Part shown: in pieces, positions 27,120-36,827 of the stretch
How positions within the stretch are numbered: position 1 is the stretch's first letter
Layout: each line of letters begins with the position of its first letter
DNA from: Verrucomicrobiota bacterium
Lineage (GTDB): Bacteria > Verrucomicrobiota > Verrucomicrobiia > Limisphaerales > PALSA-1396
Length of the DNA stretch: 64,000 nt
Direction of reading: 5' to 3'
Assembly (NCBI GenBank): GCA_016200005.1
Contig: JACQFP010000053.1
Coordinates: forward strand, 1 to 64,000
Notes under the pieces: generated by a model
Database searches by the model: none
What the model saw: only the letters and a program-made list of their open reading frames with translations
Told to the model about the DNA's origin: nothing
Made by a program: the position numbers and the translations under genes

Positions 27120-27290
27120 CGACGGCGTGTCCGGGCAGTGCGCTGTAGCGCAGGCGTCCCGGCCTGCGGGTTCTGGCCCCGACAACGGCGTGTCGGGGCC
27201 AAGCCCGGTCCACGGGGCGCGGACGCCCCGCGAACCCGCAGCCGAGGACGGCTGCGATACGCGCCCGGGGGCGATGTCAGGATACGCAAT
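27120..27290. repeat. GC-rich palindromic intergenic repeats
   Basis: A run of short inverted repeats: GGCCCCGACA / TGTCGGGGCC (27175-27200), GCGGGTTC / GAACCCGC, and CGCAGCC with GGCTGCG around GAGGAC. CTGTAGCGCAGGCGTCCCGGCC is the kind of spacer text repeated through this phylum. An open frame crosses it but its coding sense begins only at the TAT signal at 27355. Confidence 0.65.
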
Positions 27291-27354
27291 TCACAAACGG
27301 CAGCCGAATTTTTCTGCTGGCCTGCTATCGTTGGATTGGGCACACTTATTTCCT

Positions 27355-28761
27355 ATGAAACCAACGTCCAAAATTTCTCGTCGCCAGTTCATTGCCACAA
27401 CTGCGGCTGCGGTTGCGGCGCCAACCTTTATCCCGGCCAGTGCATTGGGAGCAGAAGACCGCCCGGCGGCTTCGGAACGCGTCACCCTCGGCGTCGTGGG
27501 CTGGGGCATGCAAGGGCCCGGAAATACCGCCGCGTTTCTGCGCCAGAAGAATTGCCAGGTGGTCGCCGCCTGCGACATTGACAAGAACCATCTGGCCGCC
27601 GCGGTCAACACCATCAACAAGCATTACGGCAACACGGACTGCAAAGCGTATCACGACTACCGCGAGTTGATGGCGCGAAAGGATATTGACGCCGTGATGC
27701 TCGCCGTGCCGGACAACTGGCATGCGCTCGTCGCCACCGAGGCGGCCAACCACAAGAAGGATATCTACGGCGAGAAACCGCTGGCCCGCACCATCGCCGA
27801 ACAGCAGGCCATCGTTCGCGCCGTCCAGAAAAACAAACGCATCTGGCAGACGGGTTCGTGGCAGCGGTCGGAAAGACATTTTCGTTATGCCTGCGAGATC
27901 GTTCGCAACGGTCTCATCGGAAAGGTCACTCATGTCGAGGTTGGCTTGCCTGAAGGTCATCACGATTTTGCCGGGACCGCGCCGGCGTTGCTTCAAAAAT
28001 TGGCGAAGCTTTCGACCGACGGAAAACCGTTGAACCCGGCGCAGGTAGTTCCCGGAACGCCCGCGTGGGATCTGGCCGTCACGCCACCGCCCACCGAACT
28101 GGATTACGAGACGTGGATCGGTCCGGCGAAGATGGAGCCGTACATCGAAGCGCGCGTTCACAAGAACTGGCGTTGGAACTACAACGTCGGCGGCGGCCAG
28201 TTGCTCGACTGGATCGGACATCACTGCGACATCGCCCATTGGGGACTCGGCTTCGACAACGACGGCCCTTCCGAGATCGAGGGGCACGGCGAGTTTCCTC
28301 CAGCGAACGCCATTTGGAACACCTGCACCAAGTATCGCATTGAGCTGAAGTATCCGCAGAATATCACCATGACGATTGCCGGCGGCTACCCGGAGATCAA
28401 GAGCGGCACCAAATGGATCGGCACCGACGGCTGGGTCTGGGTGGATCGCAGTAACAGGTTGGCAGCTTCCAATGAAAAATGGGAAGAGGCGCGGAGTCTC
28501 CCGGAAGAGCAACGGAAAGTAAAACTCTACGAATCAAGAGATCATTGGGGCAATTTCATTGATTGCGTGAAATCGCGTCAGCCAACAATCACGCCAGTCG
28601 AAACCGCGCACCACTCCGCGCTCCCCGGTCATCTCGGCCTTATCTCGATGCTCATGGGCCGCAGGATCAAGTGGGATGTGAAGAAGGAACACATCATCGG
28701 CGACGAGGCCGCGACCAAACTGCTCACGCGCGATTATCGGAATCCTTGGAAGTTGAGTTGA
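27355..28761 (+). CDS. TAT-exported Gfo/Idh/MocA-family oxidoreductase
   Basis: 468 residues. Start ATG 27355 gives a twin-arginine signal (SRRQFIATTAAAVAAP) cleaved near ALGA, so the enzyme folds with cofactor before export. Rossmann domain: LGVVGWGMQG dinucleotide loop, VVAACDID, AVMLAVPDNWHA, and the family hallmark YGEKPLARTI (Lys contacts nicotinamide). The C-terminal alpha/beta domain has WRWNYNVGGGQLLDWIGHHCDIAHWG, here recognised from GGGQLLDWIGHH, and ends HSALPGHLGLISM. It probably oxidises or epimerises a sugar with tightly bound NAD(P). Exported members of this family are greatly expanded in Planctomycetota and Verrucomicrobiota. Confidence 0.88.
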   Translation: MKPTSKISRRQFIATTAAAVAAPTFIPASALGAEDRPAASERVTLGVVGWGMQGPGNTAAFLRQKNCQVVAACDIDKNHLAAAVNTINKHYGNTDCKAYHDYRELMARKDIDAVMLAVPDNWHALVATEAANHKKDIYGEKPLARTIAEQQAIVRAVQKNKRIWQTGSWQRSERHFRYACEIVRNGLIGKVTHVEVGLPEGHHDFAGTAPALLQKLAKLSTDGKPLNPAQVVPGTPAWDLAVTPPPTELDYETWIGPAKMEPYIEARVHKNWRWNYNVGGGQLLDWIGHHCDIAHWGLGFDNDGPSEIEGHGEFPPANAIWNTCTKYRIELKYPQNITMTIAGGYPEIKSGTKWIGTDGWVWVDRSNRLAASNEKWEEARSLPEEQRKVKLYESRDHWGNFIDCVKSRQPTITPVETAHHSALPGHLGLISMLMGRRIKWDVKKEHIIGDEAATKLLTRDYRNPWKLS

Positions 28762-28774
28762 GCGGTGCGACGAG

Positions 28775-28845
28775 GTGGGAGTTCAAGCTACAGCTTGCCG
28801 AACATTGCACGACACCTCCTGACACGCTAAAGCGTGAACTCCAAC
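28775..28845. repeat. Palindrome of the GGAGTTCAAGC family, imperfect copy
   Basis: GTGGGAGTTCAAGCTACAGCTTG is followed, 25 bases later, by CACGCTAAAGCGTGAACTCCAAC, an imperfect mirror. A perfect member of the same family lies at 48097-48168. The element sits between the oxidoreductase stop and the rpmH promoter region. Confidence 0.75.
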
Positions 28846-29009
28846 ATTTTGTCTGACTCGCATTTCGAACCCGCGCCGGCGCGGGTCGGGAGCTTGACAC
28901 TCGTTGCTTCGCTGTTAGTCTCTCGCGTTCCGTGAAGAACACGGAGTGCTCCCTGAACAATGTTTCATCCGGGCACAGTGGCGATTGCCACAGAAAAGTT
29001 TACTGATTT

Positions 29010-29147
29010 ATGAAACGTCAATATCAACCGTCGAAGATCCGGCGCAAACGGCAGCACGGATTTTTGAATCGCAGTTCCACCAAGAGCGGACGGGCCACGC
29101 TGGCCAATCGGCGTCGCGAGGGCCGCAAGCGTTTGACGCCGGTTTAA
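29010..29147 (+). CDS. rpmH: 50S ribosomal protein L34
   Basis: 45 residues, standard length: MKRQYQPSK start, then [17 protein letters not shown] and [15 protein letters not shown]34 binds 23S rRNA early in assembly. It is the first gene of the rpmH-rnpA-yidD-yidC-khpB cluster, 15 bases before rnpA. In many bacteria dnaA and oriC lie just upstream; here a Gfo/Idh/MocA gene does, and no TTATCCACA-type box was seen nearby. Confidence 0.95.
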   Translation: MKRQYQPSKIRRKRQHGFLNRSSTKSGRATLANRRREGRKRLTPV

Positions 29148-29162
29148 GCGAAGGCTGGCGCC

Positions 29163-29540
29163 ATGGCCGAGGAGCCTTCAGCCCGTCTCCCATTCGGACG
29201 CAAAATGCGTCTCAAGCAGCCGCGTGAATTTTCGCGTGTCCGGCTCGAAGGCCGGCGGCTGGCGCTCGGTTGTCTGATCGCCAACTGGCGACCGCTGCCG
29301 CCGGAGTCGCCGACGCGACTGGGCGTGATCACGGGGAAGAAAATCGGCAACGCCGTGGCGCGCAATCGCGCCCGCCGGTTGTTGCGGGAAACGTTCCGTC
29401 TGCACCAACATGAGTTGCGGCAGCCGCTCGAACTGGTCTTGGTGGCGCGGGATTCGATTGCGGCGAAAAAATTTGCGGACGTGGAAAGGGATTATCTGGC
29501 CACGTTGCGGAAAGCGGGACTGCTGAAGGAAACAGAGTGA
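29163..29540 (+). CDS. rnpA: Ribonuclease P protein component
   Basis: 125 residues. It binds RNase P RNA and helps recognise the 5' leader of pre-tRNA. The RNR signature is complete: [19 protein letters not shown] at about 59-77; upstream [16 protein letters not shown] is the usual FxxVxxxGRR region. The N-terminus has about ten extra residues. The stop overlaps the yidD start (GTGA), so the two are coupled. Confidence 0.93.
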   Translation: MAEEPSARLPFGRKMRLKQPREFSRVRLEGRRLALGCLIANWRPLPPESPTRLGVITGKKIGNAVARNRARRLLRETFRLHQHELRQPLELVLVARDSIAAKKFADVERDYLATLRKAGLLKETE

Positions 29541-29833
29541 ATCCGGCTCAACACATTTTGGTTTTCATCCTGCGCATCTATCGATGCGTGTTTTCGCCCA
29601 TGATCAAGGCCGTGTTTGGTCCGGCGGGGGGATGTCGCTTCACTCCGACGTGTTCGCAATATGCTATGCAGGCCGTTCAGATTCACGGCGCGCTGCGCGG
29701 CAGCGCATTGGCCGGGCTGCGCTTGTGCCGATGTCATCCGTGGGGCGGCAGTGGGCACGATCCGGTGCCGGAAAAGGATTTCACTTCTCACTGGCACGGT
29801 CGCGAAAGACGTGTGTTAAAACTCAAATCTTGA
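29537..29833 (+). CDS. yidD: Membrane protein insertion efficiency factor
   Basis: 98 residues, GTG start overlapping the rnpA stop. The family pattern is clear: [35 protein letters not shown] and [16 protein letters not shown]. It is a peripheral membrane protein that assists YidC-dependent insertion. Placed between rnpA and yidC as in most bacteria, four bases before yidC. Confidence 0.93.
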   Translation: MNPAQHILVFILRIYRCVFSPMIKAVFGPAGGCRFTPTCSQYAMQAVQIHGALRGSALAGLRLCRCHPWGGSGHDPVPEKDFTSHWHGRERRVLKLKS

Positions 29834-29837
29834 AGGC

Positions 29838-31640
29838 ATGGATCGCACGTCAATTCTCGTTGTGGTTGTCTGTCTTGCCTTGATGCTGCTTTGGATTTTC
29901 GTACTCGTACCGCGGCTCGCTCCAACTGAACCAATGCCGACCGTGGTGACGAACGCTGTGGTTGCTGGGCAAACGCCCGTCACAACCAACGCAACCCAGA
30001 CAGCGACCTCTGCTTCGCCAGCGACAAACGTTACCGCTCAAATTTTTGTCCGCCCAGACGCGCCCGAGGAATTGCTGGTGGTGACGAATGACAACGCCCG
30101 CTACACGTTCACTTCGCACGGCGGCGGACTGAAACTGGTGGAACTGGTTCACTACCCGGAGACGGTGAGTTGTTACCGGAAACAGGCTTCGACGACGAAC
30201 AAGCTGGCGACCTTGAACACCGCGGCACCCGTGCCGGTTTTGACGCTGCTCGGCGATGCCGCCCTGTACGGCGACGGTGTCTTCACGTTGACGACAAACG
30301 CGATGGGAGTTCGCGCGGAAAAAAAATTACCCAACGGACTAAGCTTGGTGAAGGAATTCCAACTCAGCAGCAACTACCTGATAACCGCTTTTGTTCGGCT
30401 GGAAAACCAGTCAGCCCGGCCGCTTTCTGTGCCGTTGCAAGAGTGGGTCGTCGGCACGGCCACGCCGATGGGGCCGCTGGATAATGGCCAGGTCGTGGGC
30501 GTTGATTGGTATAATGGCACAAAGTCCGAGTCGGTGACCGAAGGCTGGTTTGCCAACCGCACGCTCGGTTGTTTTCCTGGCACGCCGCGCACGGAATATC
30601 GTGGTGGTGCCAGCAATGTTGTTTGGGCAGCCGTCCACAACCAATTTTTCACGCTGGCGGTCATGACCTCCACCAACGAACCGGCCAGCGAGGTGATCGT
30701 GCGCCGGATTGATTTACCGCGCCCGAGCAAAGAGGAAGTCGCCGCCAATTCCAAGACGGTCGCCGAGCCGCATGGTTATCAAACTTCATGGCTTTTACCG
30801 GCGATGACTTTGTCGGCCAATCAAAAGATCGAACGCCAGTTCACCCTGTACGTCGGGCCGAAGGAATATCGCACGCTGGCGCGGATCGCCGCGAAGTTTG
30901 ATAACAACCTCGACCTCGTCATGGGCTTCGGCGTCTTCTTCGGGTTTTTTGCCAAAGCGCTCTTGCTGGCGATGAACTGGCTGCATCACGGACTCGGTCT
31001 GGCCTACGGAGCGGCCATCATCGCCATCACCGTCATCATCAAAGTGGTTTTCTGGCCGTTGACCAAGGCCAGCACGCGGTCAATGAAAAGGATGCAGGCG
31101 TTGCAACCGCAGATGAAAGCGCTCCAGGACAAATACAAGGACGAGCCCGCCAAGATGCAACAGAAGCTGATGGCGTTCATGAAAGAGAACAAGGTCAGTC
31201 CGCTGGGCGGTTGCCTGCCGATGGTGCTGCAGATTCCGGTGTTCTTCGGATTTTACACGATGATCCGCAGCGCGATCGAGTTGCGCGGGGCGCACTTTCT
31301 CTGGGCCTGCGATCTGTCCAAACCGGATACGGTCTTCATGATTCCGGGTTTCAATTTTCCATTGAATCCGTTGCCGCTCATCATGGGGGCAACCATGCTT
31401 TGGCAGACCAGTCTCACGCCGGTTTCGCCGGGCATGGACCCCGCCCAACAAAAGATCATGAAATACATGCCGCTGATGATGGTGGTTTTTTTGTATAATT
31501 TTTCCGCTGGATTGGCGCTTTACTGGACGGTGCAAAATCTGTTAACCATTGCGCAAATGAAACTGACCAAAACCAGCGACCCGACGCCTGCCACGGTCAA
31601 ACCGCCCGCGCCGGTCGCGCCTCAGAAAAAGAAAAAATAA
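29838..31640 (+). CDS. yidC: Membrane protein insertase YidC/Oxa1
   Basis: 600 residues. N-terminal membrane helix (5-25), Thr/Ala-rich linker, a large periplasmic beta-supersandwich domain (about 70-350, LTFTSHGGGLKLVEL-type start seen as RYTFTSHGGGLKL), then the conserved five-helix insertase core (365-580). Core motifs: VVFWPLTKASTRSMKRMQALQP (shown in parts FWPLTKAST, SMKRMQALQP), PLGGCLPMVLQIPVFFGFY, and FSAGLALYWTVQNLLTI. The tail is Lys-rich (QKKKK), as in forms that contact the ribosome. It inserts and folds inner-membrane proteins with or without SecYEG. Confidence 0.95.
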   Translation: MDRTSILVVVVCLALMLLWIFVLVPRLAPTEPMPTVVTNAVVAGQTPVTTNATQTATSASPATNVTAQIFVRPDAPEELLVVTNDNARYTFTSHGGGLKLVELVHYPETVSCYRKQASTTNKLATLNTAAPVPVLTLLGDAALYGDGVFTLTTNAMGVRAEKKLPNGLSLVKEFQLSSNYLITAFVRLENQSARPLSVPLQEWVVGTATPMGPLDNGQVVGVDWYNGTKSESVTEGWFANRTLGCFPGTPRTEYRGGASNVVWAAVHNQFFTLAVMTSTNEPASEVIVRRIDLPRPSKEEVAANSKTVAEPHGYQTSWLLPAMTLSANQKIERQFTLYVGPKEYRTLARIAAKFDNNLDLVMGFGVFFGFFAKALLLAMNWLHHGLGLAYGAAIIAITVIIKVVFWPLTKASTRSMKRMQALQPQMKALQDKYKDEPAKMQQKLMAFMKENKVSPLGGCLPMVLQIPVFFGFYTMIRSAIELRGAHFLWACDLSKPDTVFMIPGFNFPLNPLPLIMGATMLWQTSLTPVSPGMDPAQQKIMKYMPLMMVVFLYNFSAGLALYWTVQNLLTIAQMKLTKTSDPTPATVKPPAPVAPQKKKK

Positions 31641-31679
31641 TTAACTTTTAACTTTCAACTCTCAACCCTCAACCAACCG

Positions 31680-32129
31680 ATGCCTGTTCAATCCAAAGCC
31701 ATCCTCGAAAAATTACTGGCGCTGCTCGGCTTCGACGCGACGGTGGAAGAGCATCCGCTGGAAGACGGCCCATTGCTCGACGTGAAAACGGAGGATTCGG
31801 GTCGGCTCATTGGTCGCCAGGGCCAGACGCTTGCCGACCTCCAATACATTACAAATCGTTTGTTGTTTCAGCAGGACCCGAGTTCGCCCAAAGTGATGGT
31901 GGACGTAGGTGGTTACCGCACACAGGCGCGCGAGGCGTTGGTCAAGAAAGCTCTCGAAGCCGCCGAGAAAGTCCGCCGTTGGGGTGATGTAGTGGAATTG
32001 GAACCGTTGAGTGCGTTCGACCGCCGCATCGTCCACAACGCCATCAAGAACGATCCCACCATCGAAACTCACAGCGTGGAAGTGGAAGGCACGACGAAGA
32101 AAGTCGTGCTGTTGCGGCCCAAACATTAA
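31680..32129 (+). CDS. khpB: RNA-binding protein KhpB (Jag), KH-R3H form
   Basis: 149 residues: a KH type II domain (about 35-85, with the GRLIGRQGQTLADLQY loop, a GxxG-type RNA contact) and an R3H domain (90-147, LSAFDRRIVHNAIKN). The N-terminal Jag_N domain of the longer Firmicutes proteins is absent; only about 30 residues precede the KH domain. It partners KhpA to regulate RNA in many bacteria. It closes the rpmH cluster, 39 bases after yidC. Confidence 0.9.
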   Translation: MPVQSKAILEKLLALLGFDATVEEHPLEDGPLLDVKTEDSGRLIGRQGQTLADLQYITNRLLFQQDPSSPKVMVDVGGYRTQAREALVKKALEAAEKVRRWGDVVELEPLSAFDRRIVHNAIKNDPTIETHSVEVEGTTKKVVLLRPKH

Positions 32130-32369
32130 GACCGTTTTCCCCAGTCACAGCCCCGGCTCCCGGCAACGGGGTTGCGTCTTCAACTCTCGTTCGCGACCTT
32201 CTTCTTTTCATAAAACCAGACTTGCATGTATCCAGGTTTGCTGTGAGAGTGGGGTTACCTCAGCAAGCAATCTACTGATCGAAAGCGAACCAACGCCAGG
32301 ATTGGAAGTAAACAAAACGGTTGAATGCAGCGACTGCAAATCATCACTAGATTGAAAAAGGAGCGCGAA

Positions 32370-34436
32370 ATGAAAGCAGAACGAAAAGTTCGGGAAAACA
32401 AATTGTTCAAGGCTGCATCTGCTGCTATAATGCCTCCATCCATGCGAATGATAAAATCGTTTACCGTTGCCGTACTGAGCATGATCCTTGGCGGATTGGG
32501 CCAGGCCCAGCCAACCGTGGTGGGCATCGACCGCAACGCCGGCCTCTCCCGCATCACCGTCCAAGGCGAGGCCAATCGCGATTACACGATCCTCGCCAGC
32601 GACCTGTCACCTACCAATTGGAATTTCCTGGCCACCTTGACTCTGACCAACTCTTCCCAATCCTGGTTTGACTCCGCCTCGGCCACGATGCCAGGACGTT
32701 TTTATCGGGCGATGAAACTGGACACACCGGTGATTCCGGAATTCGCGGATGATTTCCGGCTGATCGATCACCAAGGAGTTTCCCGTGCACTTTATTATTT
32801 CGAGAACGACTCCACCGTCAAAGCCGTGGTGCTGATCTTCACCGGCAACGGGTGCACCAACGTGCAGCAAATGATTTCCTCCATCAAATCCTTGCGCGCC
32901 CAGTTCACCCCGCAAGGCGTCGTTTTCTGGATGGTTGATGCCAACTCCGCGGACAACCGCTCCAACATTGTGGTTGAAGCCAACGCGCAGGGCATTGATC
33001 TCCCGATTCTCCACGACCGGGCGCAACTCGTCGCCAACGCCTTGCACGCCACGACCACGCCGGAAGCGGTGGCCATCGACAAGGTGGGCTGGGTGGTCTT
33101 CTATCGCGGCGCCATCGATGATCGAATTGGCGGCAGCACCAACGTCACGACGCAATATTATCTGAAGAACGCGTTGACCGATTTTCTGGCGGGTCGGACG
33201 GTATCCCCGCGTGCGACCCAACCGAAGGGCTGCGCCATCACGCTGAACTCGATCCCGACGCCTTCCTATTCCACGGACATCGCGCCGCTGCTGCAGTCCA
33301 AATGTGTCCGCTGCCACAGTGTGGGGAACTTTGCACCGTTCCCAATGACCAATTACGACATCGTGCAATTTGAGGCGCAGCAAATGCGGGTTGAAGTTTT
33401 GGCGGGCCGCATGCCGCCCTGGCACGCCGACCCTTACTACCAAAGTTTTACCAACGACATTTCGTTGACGACCAACGAAGCCGCCATGCTGGTGAAGTGG
33501 GTTGATGACGGCGCACCACGCGGAGGCGGCCCAGATCCGCTTACCAGTGCGCCTCCTCCTCCCGATTACCCATTCGATTGGCCCACCTCCTTGGGCACCC
33601 CGGACATTATCATCCCGGTTGGAAACCAGATGATCACCAACTCTGGAACCATCCCTTATCGCACTGTGAACTACACGGTCAACCTAGGTTCCAATATATG
33701 GCTGCGCGCGGCGGTTGTTCGGCCTGGCACTGTTCCGGTGGTGCATCATATTCTGGCGTATCAAAAAGGAGTGGATAATACGCTGTACAGTTTTCTGACT
33801 GGTTATGCTCCCGGTTCCTACTTGGGGGCGTTTCCCGCGGGCACTGGAAAACTACTCACTAATGGCACGGCGCTTCAGTTTCAATTGCACTATACTCCAA
33901 CTCCCGCATACCCCATTGGACTCGTAACAAACGATAATAGTTACTTGGGACTTTACACCATGGCGGCCCCACCCACTTATCCTCTGATTCAATCTTCAGC
34001 GCCCGGATTGTTTTCGGTACCTCCCAACACAACCGACTATCAGGCCGTTACTGAATCGTCAGCATTTGGGACGAACGTCAGGTTGTATGAGTTCAGTCCG
34101 CACCTGCACTCCCGGGGTTTACGTTTCAAGTACGAAGCCATTTACCCTGGGGGACATGTTCCAGCCAGCGAAGTGCTGCTTTCGGTTCCTTTCTATGTTT
34201 TTCATTGGCAAACGGCTTACCGTCTGGCGCAACCGAAGGATTTGCCCGCCGGCACCAAGATTCGTTGCACCGCCGGCTGGGACAACTCCGTCCAAAATAA
34301 AGAATTGATGGAGCTCTTCACGGACCCCGACAATCCCAATAATTTTCAGTATGATCCGAATCGGACGGTGGGTTGGGGTGACCAGACTTGGGATGAGATG
34401 TTCATCGGTTACTTCAACTACGTGGTCTTGCCATGA
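32370..34436 (+). CDS. Secreted redoxin / cytochrome c / copper-monooxygenase-like fusion, copy 1
   Basis: 688 residues. ATG 32370 has AAGGAG six bases upstream; ATG 32442 directly before the hydrophobic signal is the alternative. Order: signal, a small beta domain ending FYRA (to about 110), a thioredoxin/redoxin domain (about 115-285) whose active site reads GNGCTN, with one Cys and no CxxC; a heme site CVRCH at 312-316 with Met in GRMPPWH; then a PHM-like copper type II monooxygenase region (about 430-688) with VVHHIL, FQLHYT and PHLHSRG ligand motifs and FHWQTAYR. Related proteins are called ascorbate-type monooxygenases or redoxin-domain proteins. Predicted to be periplasmic; substrate unknown. 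A paralogue follows directly. Confidence 0.75.
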   Translation: MKAERKVRENKLFKAASAAIMPPSMRMIKSFTVAVLSMILGGLGQAQPTVVGIDRNAGLSRITVQGEANRDYTILASDLSPTNWNFLATLTLTNSSQSWFDSASATMPGRFYRAMKLDTPVIPEFADDFRLIDHQGVSRALYYFENDSTVKAVVLIFTGNGCTNVQQMISSIKSLRAQFTPQGVVFWMVDANSADNRSNIVVEANAQGIDLPILHDRAQLVANALHATTTPEAVAIDKVGWVVFYRGAIDDRIGGSTNVTTQYYLKNALTDFLAGRTVSPRATQPKGCAITLNSIPTPSYSTDIAPLLQSKCVRCHSVGNFAPFPMTNYDIVQFEAQQMRVEVLAGRMPPWHADPYYQSFTNDISLTTNEAAMLVKWVDDGAPRGGGPDPLTSAPPPPDYPFDWPTSLGTPDIIIPVGNQMITNSGTIPYRTVNYTVNLGSNIWLRAAVVRPGTVPVVHHILAYQKGVDNTLYSFLTGYAPGSYLGAFPAGTGKLLTNGTALQFQLHYTPTPAYPIGLVTNDNSYLGLYTMAAPPTYPLIQSSAPGLFSVPPNTTDYQAVTESSAFGTNVRLYEFSPHLHSRGLRFKYEAIYPGGHVPASEVLLSVPFYVFHWQTAYRLAQPKDLPAGTKIRCTAGWDNSVQNKELMELFTDPDNPNNFQYDPNRTVGWGDQTWDEMFIGYFNYVVLP

Positions 34437-34581
34437 GGTGAAGGAGTTGCAGGCAACCAAACACTTTCCACCGGCGAGTTCACCCTCATCGAGACCGTAG
34501 CGAACAAAGGTCGGCATTCAACAAGAATGCTGGGAAAAGAGGTTGTTCAAAAGCACCTTTGCACATATCGTCTGGCCACTC

Positions 34582-36570
34582 ATGCACGTGAAAAAATTTA
34601 TTGCCCTCGCATTCGGAGGCATGATCCTCACTGGATTGTGCCAGGCACAACCGACTCAATTGGGCATCGACCGCAATGCCGGCATTTCCCGGATCACCGT
34701 CCAAGGTGAGCCGAACCGCGATTACACACTCCTTGGAAGCGACATGTCCCCCACCAACTGGACCTTTCTGTCCACGCTCTCCTTCACCAACAACTCCTCG
34801 CAATCCTGGTTTGACTCCGCCTCGGCATCCATGCCCGCTCGTTTTTATCGCGCCCTCCAATTAAACCCCAACACCTTGCCCGAATACGCGGATGATTTTC
34901 GGCTAATCGACCATCAAGGGGTATCGCGTTCGCTTTACTACTACGACTACACGATCTCCACCAACGTTAAGGCCATCGTGCTCATCTTCACGGGCAACGG
35001 GTGCTCCAACGTGGCGCAAATGGTTTCCACCATCAAATCGTTGCGCGACCAGTTCACACCTCAAGGCGTCCTGTTCTGGATGATCGATGCCAACTCGGCG
35101 GACAATCGGTCGAACATCGTGACTGAAGCCAACGCGCTTGGAATTACGAACATCCCGATCCTCCATGACCGGGCGCAACTGGTCGCCAACTCTTTTCACG
35201 CGACCACCACACCGGAAGTCGTTTGCGTCAACACATTAGATTGGTCCATTTTTTATCGTGGCACCATTGATGACCGCATGGGCAGCAACCCGGTGTCCAC
35301 CACCCAATATTACCTGTCGAATGCCTTGACCAGTTTTCTGGCAGGTGGAACGGTGACACCTCGGCAGACGCAGACGAGAGGATGCGACATCACCCTGACG
35401 TCGATACCCACGCCTTCCTATTCCGCCGACATCGCGCCGCTGCTGCTGGATAAATGCGTGCGCTGCCATAGCCCGGGCAACATCGCGCCCTTCGCGATGA
35501 CCAATTACGCGGCCGTTTCAAATAAGGCGACACAGATGCGGATCGAAACCCTGGCCGGCCGCATGCCGCCGTGGCACGCGGATCCTTTTTACCAGAGTTT
35601 TACGAATGATATTTCTCTGAAAACAAATGAGTCTGCCATGTTGGTTAAATGGCTCGATGCCGGCGCGCCGCGCGGAGGCGGCATTGACCCCCTCACCAAT
35701 GCTCCGCCGCAGACCAACTATCCCTTTGTCTGGCCCGCCGAGTTAGGCACCCCGGACGTCATCATCCCGATCGGAACCCAAGATGTTCCCGCGAGCGGCC
35801 AGATCGATTATGTCAACGTGGCCTTCACTTACAATGGACCTACCCTTCCGCTGCGTGCGGCGGTGATTCTACCTGGCACAGTATCGGTCGTGCATCACAT
35901 CGCGGCTGGCAACGCACTTGCGGATAATGTCATAAATAGTTTCATGACCCTTTACGTTCCGGGCGTCTATATCGGGGCGTTTCCTTCCAACACCTACAAG
36001 CTCTTAACCAACGGAACTTATTTAGGCTTTCAACTCCATTATACCGCCAATGGGACGCACACGAACGACTCCAGTCTGCTCGGCCTTTATACCAATGCGA
36101 CCGTTTCCGGATCTCCGTTGATACAGACTTCGGTTGCCGACTCGTCAAGCAGTTGGACTATTCCTGCGAACACGAACGAATATCAGTGGATACGGAGTAA
36201 TGCCGCCTTTAGCACCAACGTCTGGCTGTATGAAGTTTATCCCCACATGCATACCCGCGGTTTGCGCGCCAAATACGAAGCAATCTATACGAACGGAACA
36301 AGCGAAGTGTTGCTTTCCGTCCCGCACTACGAATTTCACTGGCAGACGGTATATCGCTTCGCACAACCCAAATACCTGCCCAAAGGTAGCTACATCCGAT
36401 ACACGTGCGCATGGGATAATTCGGTTATGAACAAGGAACTGATGGATGTCTTCACCGACCCGGACAATCCCAACAATTATCGGTACAGTCCCACTAATTC
36501 TGTGAAGTGGGGCTTGCAAACCTGGGAGGAAATGTTCATCGGCTATTACAATTACAGTGTGGCGCCGTAA
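34582..36570 (+). CDS. Secreted redoxin / cytochrome c / copper-monooxygenase-like fusion, copy 2
   Basis: 662 residues, the same architecture and clearly homologous along its whole length to the previous gene (shared LGIDRNAG/VGIDRNAG start, DDFRLIDHQGVSR, KCVRCHSPGN, GRMPPWHADP, FTDPDNPNN). The heme Cys are 292 and 295. The redoxin site again has a single Cys (GNGCSN). Copper motifs: VVHHIAAG, FQLHYTANG and PHMHTRGLR, where copy 1 has HLHSRG. Similarity also reaches upstream of the ATG, so the duplication took the 5' region. The copies diverge most in the copper half (420-520), suggesting different substrates. The 145-base gap has no terminator, so they may be one operon. Confidence 0.75.
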   Translation: MHVKKFIALAFGGMILTGLCQAQPTQLGIDRNAGISRITVQGEPNRDYTLLGSDMSPTNWTFLSTLSFTNNSSQSWFDSASASMPARFYRALQLNPNTLPEYADDFRLIDHQGVSRSLYYYDYTISTNVKAIVLIFTGNGCSNVAQMVSTIKSLRDQFTPQGVLFWMIDANSADNRSNIVTEANALGITNIPILHDRAQLVANSFHATTTPEVVCVNTLDWSIFYRGTIDDRMGSNPVSTTQYYLSNALTSFLAGGTVTPRQTQTRGCDITLTSIPTPSYSADIAPLLLDKCVRCHSPGNIAPFAMTNYAAVSNKATQMRIETLAGRMPPWHADPFYQSFTNDISLKTNESAMLVKWLDAGAPRGGGIDPLTNAPPQTNYPFVWPAELGTPDVIIPIGTQDVPASGQIDYVNVAFTYNGPTLPLRAAVILPGTVSVVHHIAAGNALADNVINSFMTLYVPGVYIGAFPSNTYKLLTNGTYLGFQLHYTANGTHTNDSSLLGLYTNATVSGSPLIQTSVADSSSSWTIPANTNEYQWIRSNAAFSTNVWLYEVYPHMHTRGLRAKYEAIYTNGTSEVLLSVPHYEFHWQTVYRFAQPKYLPKGSYIRYTCAWDNSVMNKELMDVFTDPDNPNNYRYSPTNSVKWGLQTWEEMFIGYYNYSVAP

Positions 36571-36827
36571 ATCACCTTCCAAACAACATCAGTGGCGCTT
36601 CACGAATCGCAAGCGCTATTCTTTCTGCCACGTCAAACCGCTCTCCTCGTTGTCGTGACTAAGCGCAGGGATTTCTGTTAAGATTTTCAAAATAGAAGTG
36701 CAGCTTCGTTTTCTATTGCAAAACGAGGTTGGCTGCCTTAGAAATCACAAACATTGCCATTGAATTGGTGGAGTTCACGAGCGCCTGTGGATGTGGGGAT
36801 AATTGATGACTGGTTTAAGAGGTATCT

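Noticed and set aside
27346-28512. 388-codon minus-strand frame
   Set aside because: Antisense to the Gfo/Idh/MocA gene, which has a TAT signal and the EKP motif.
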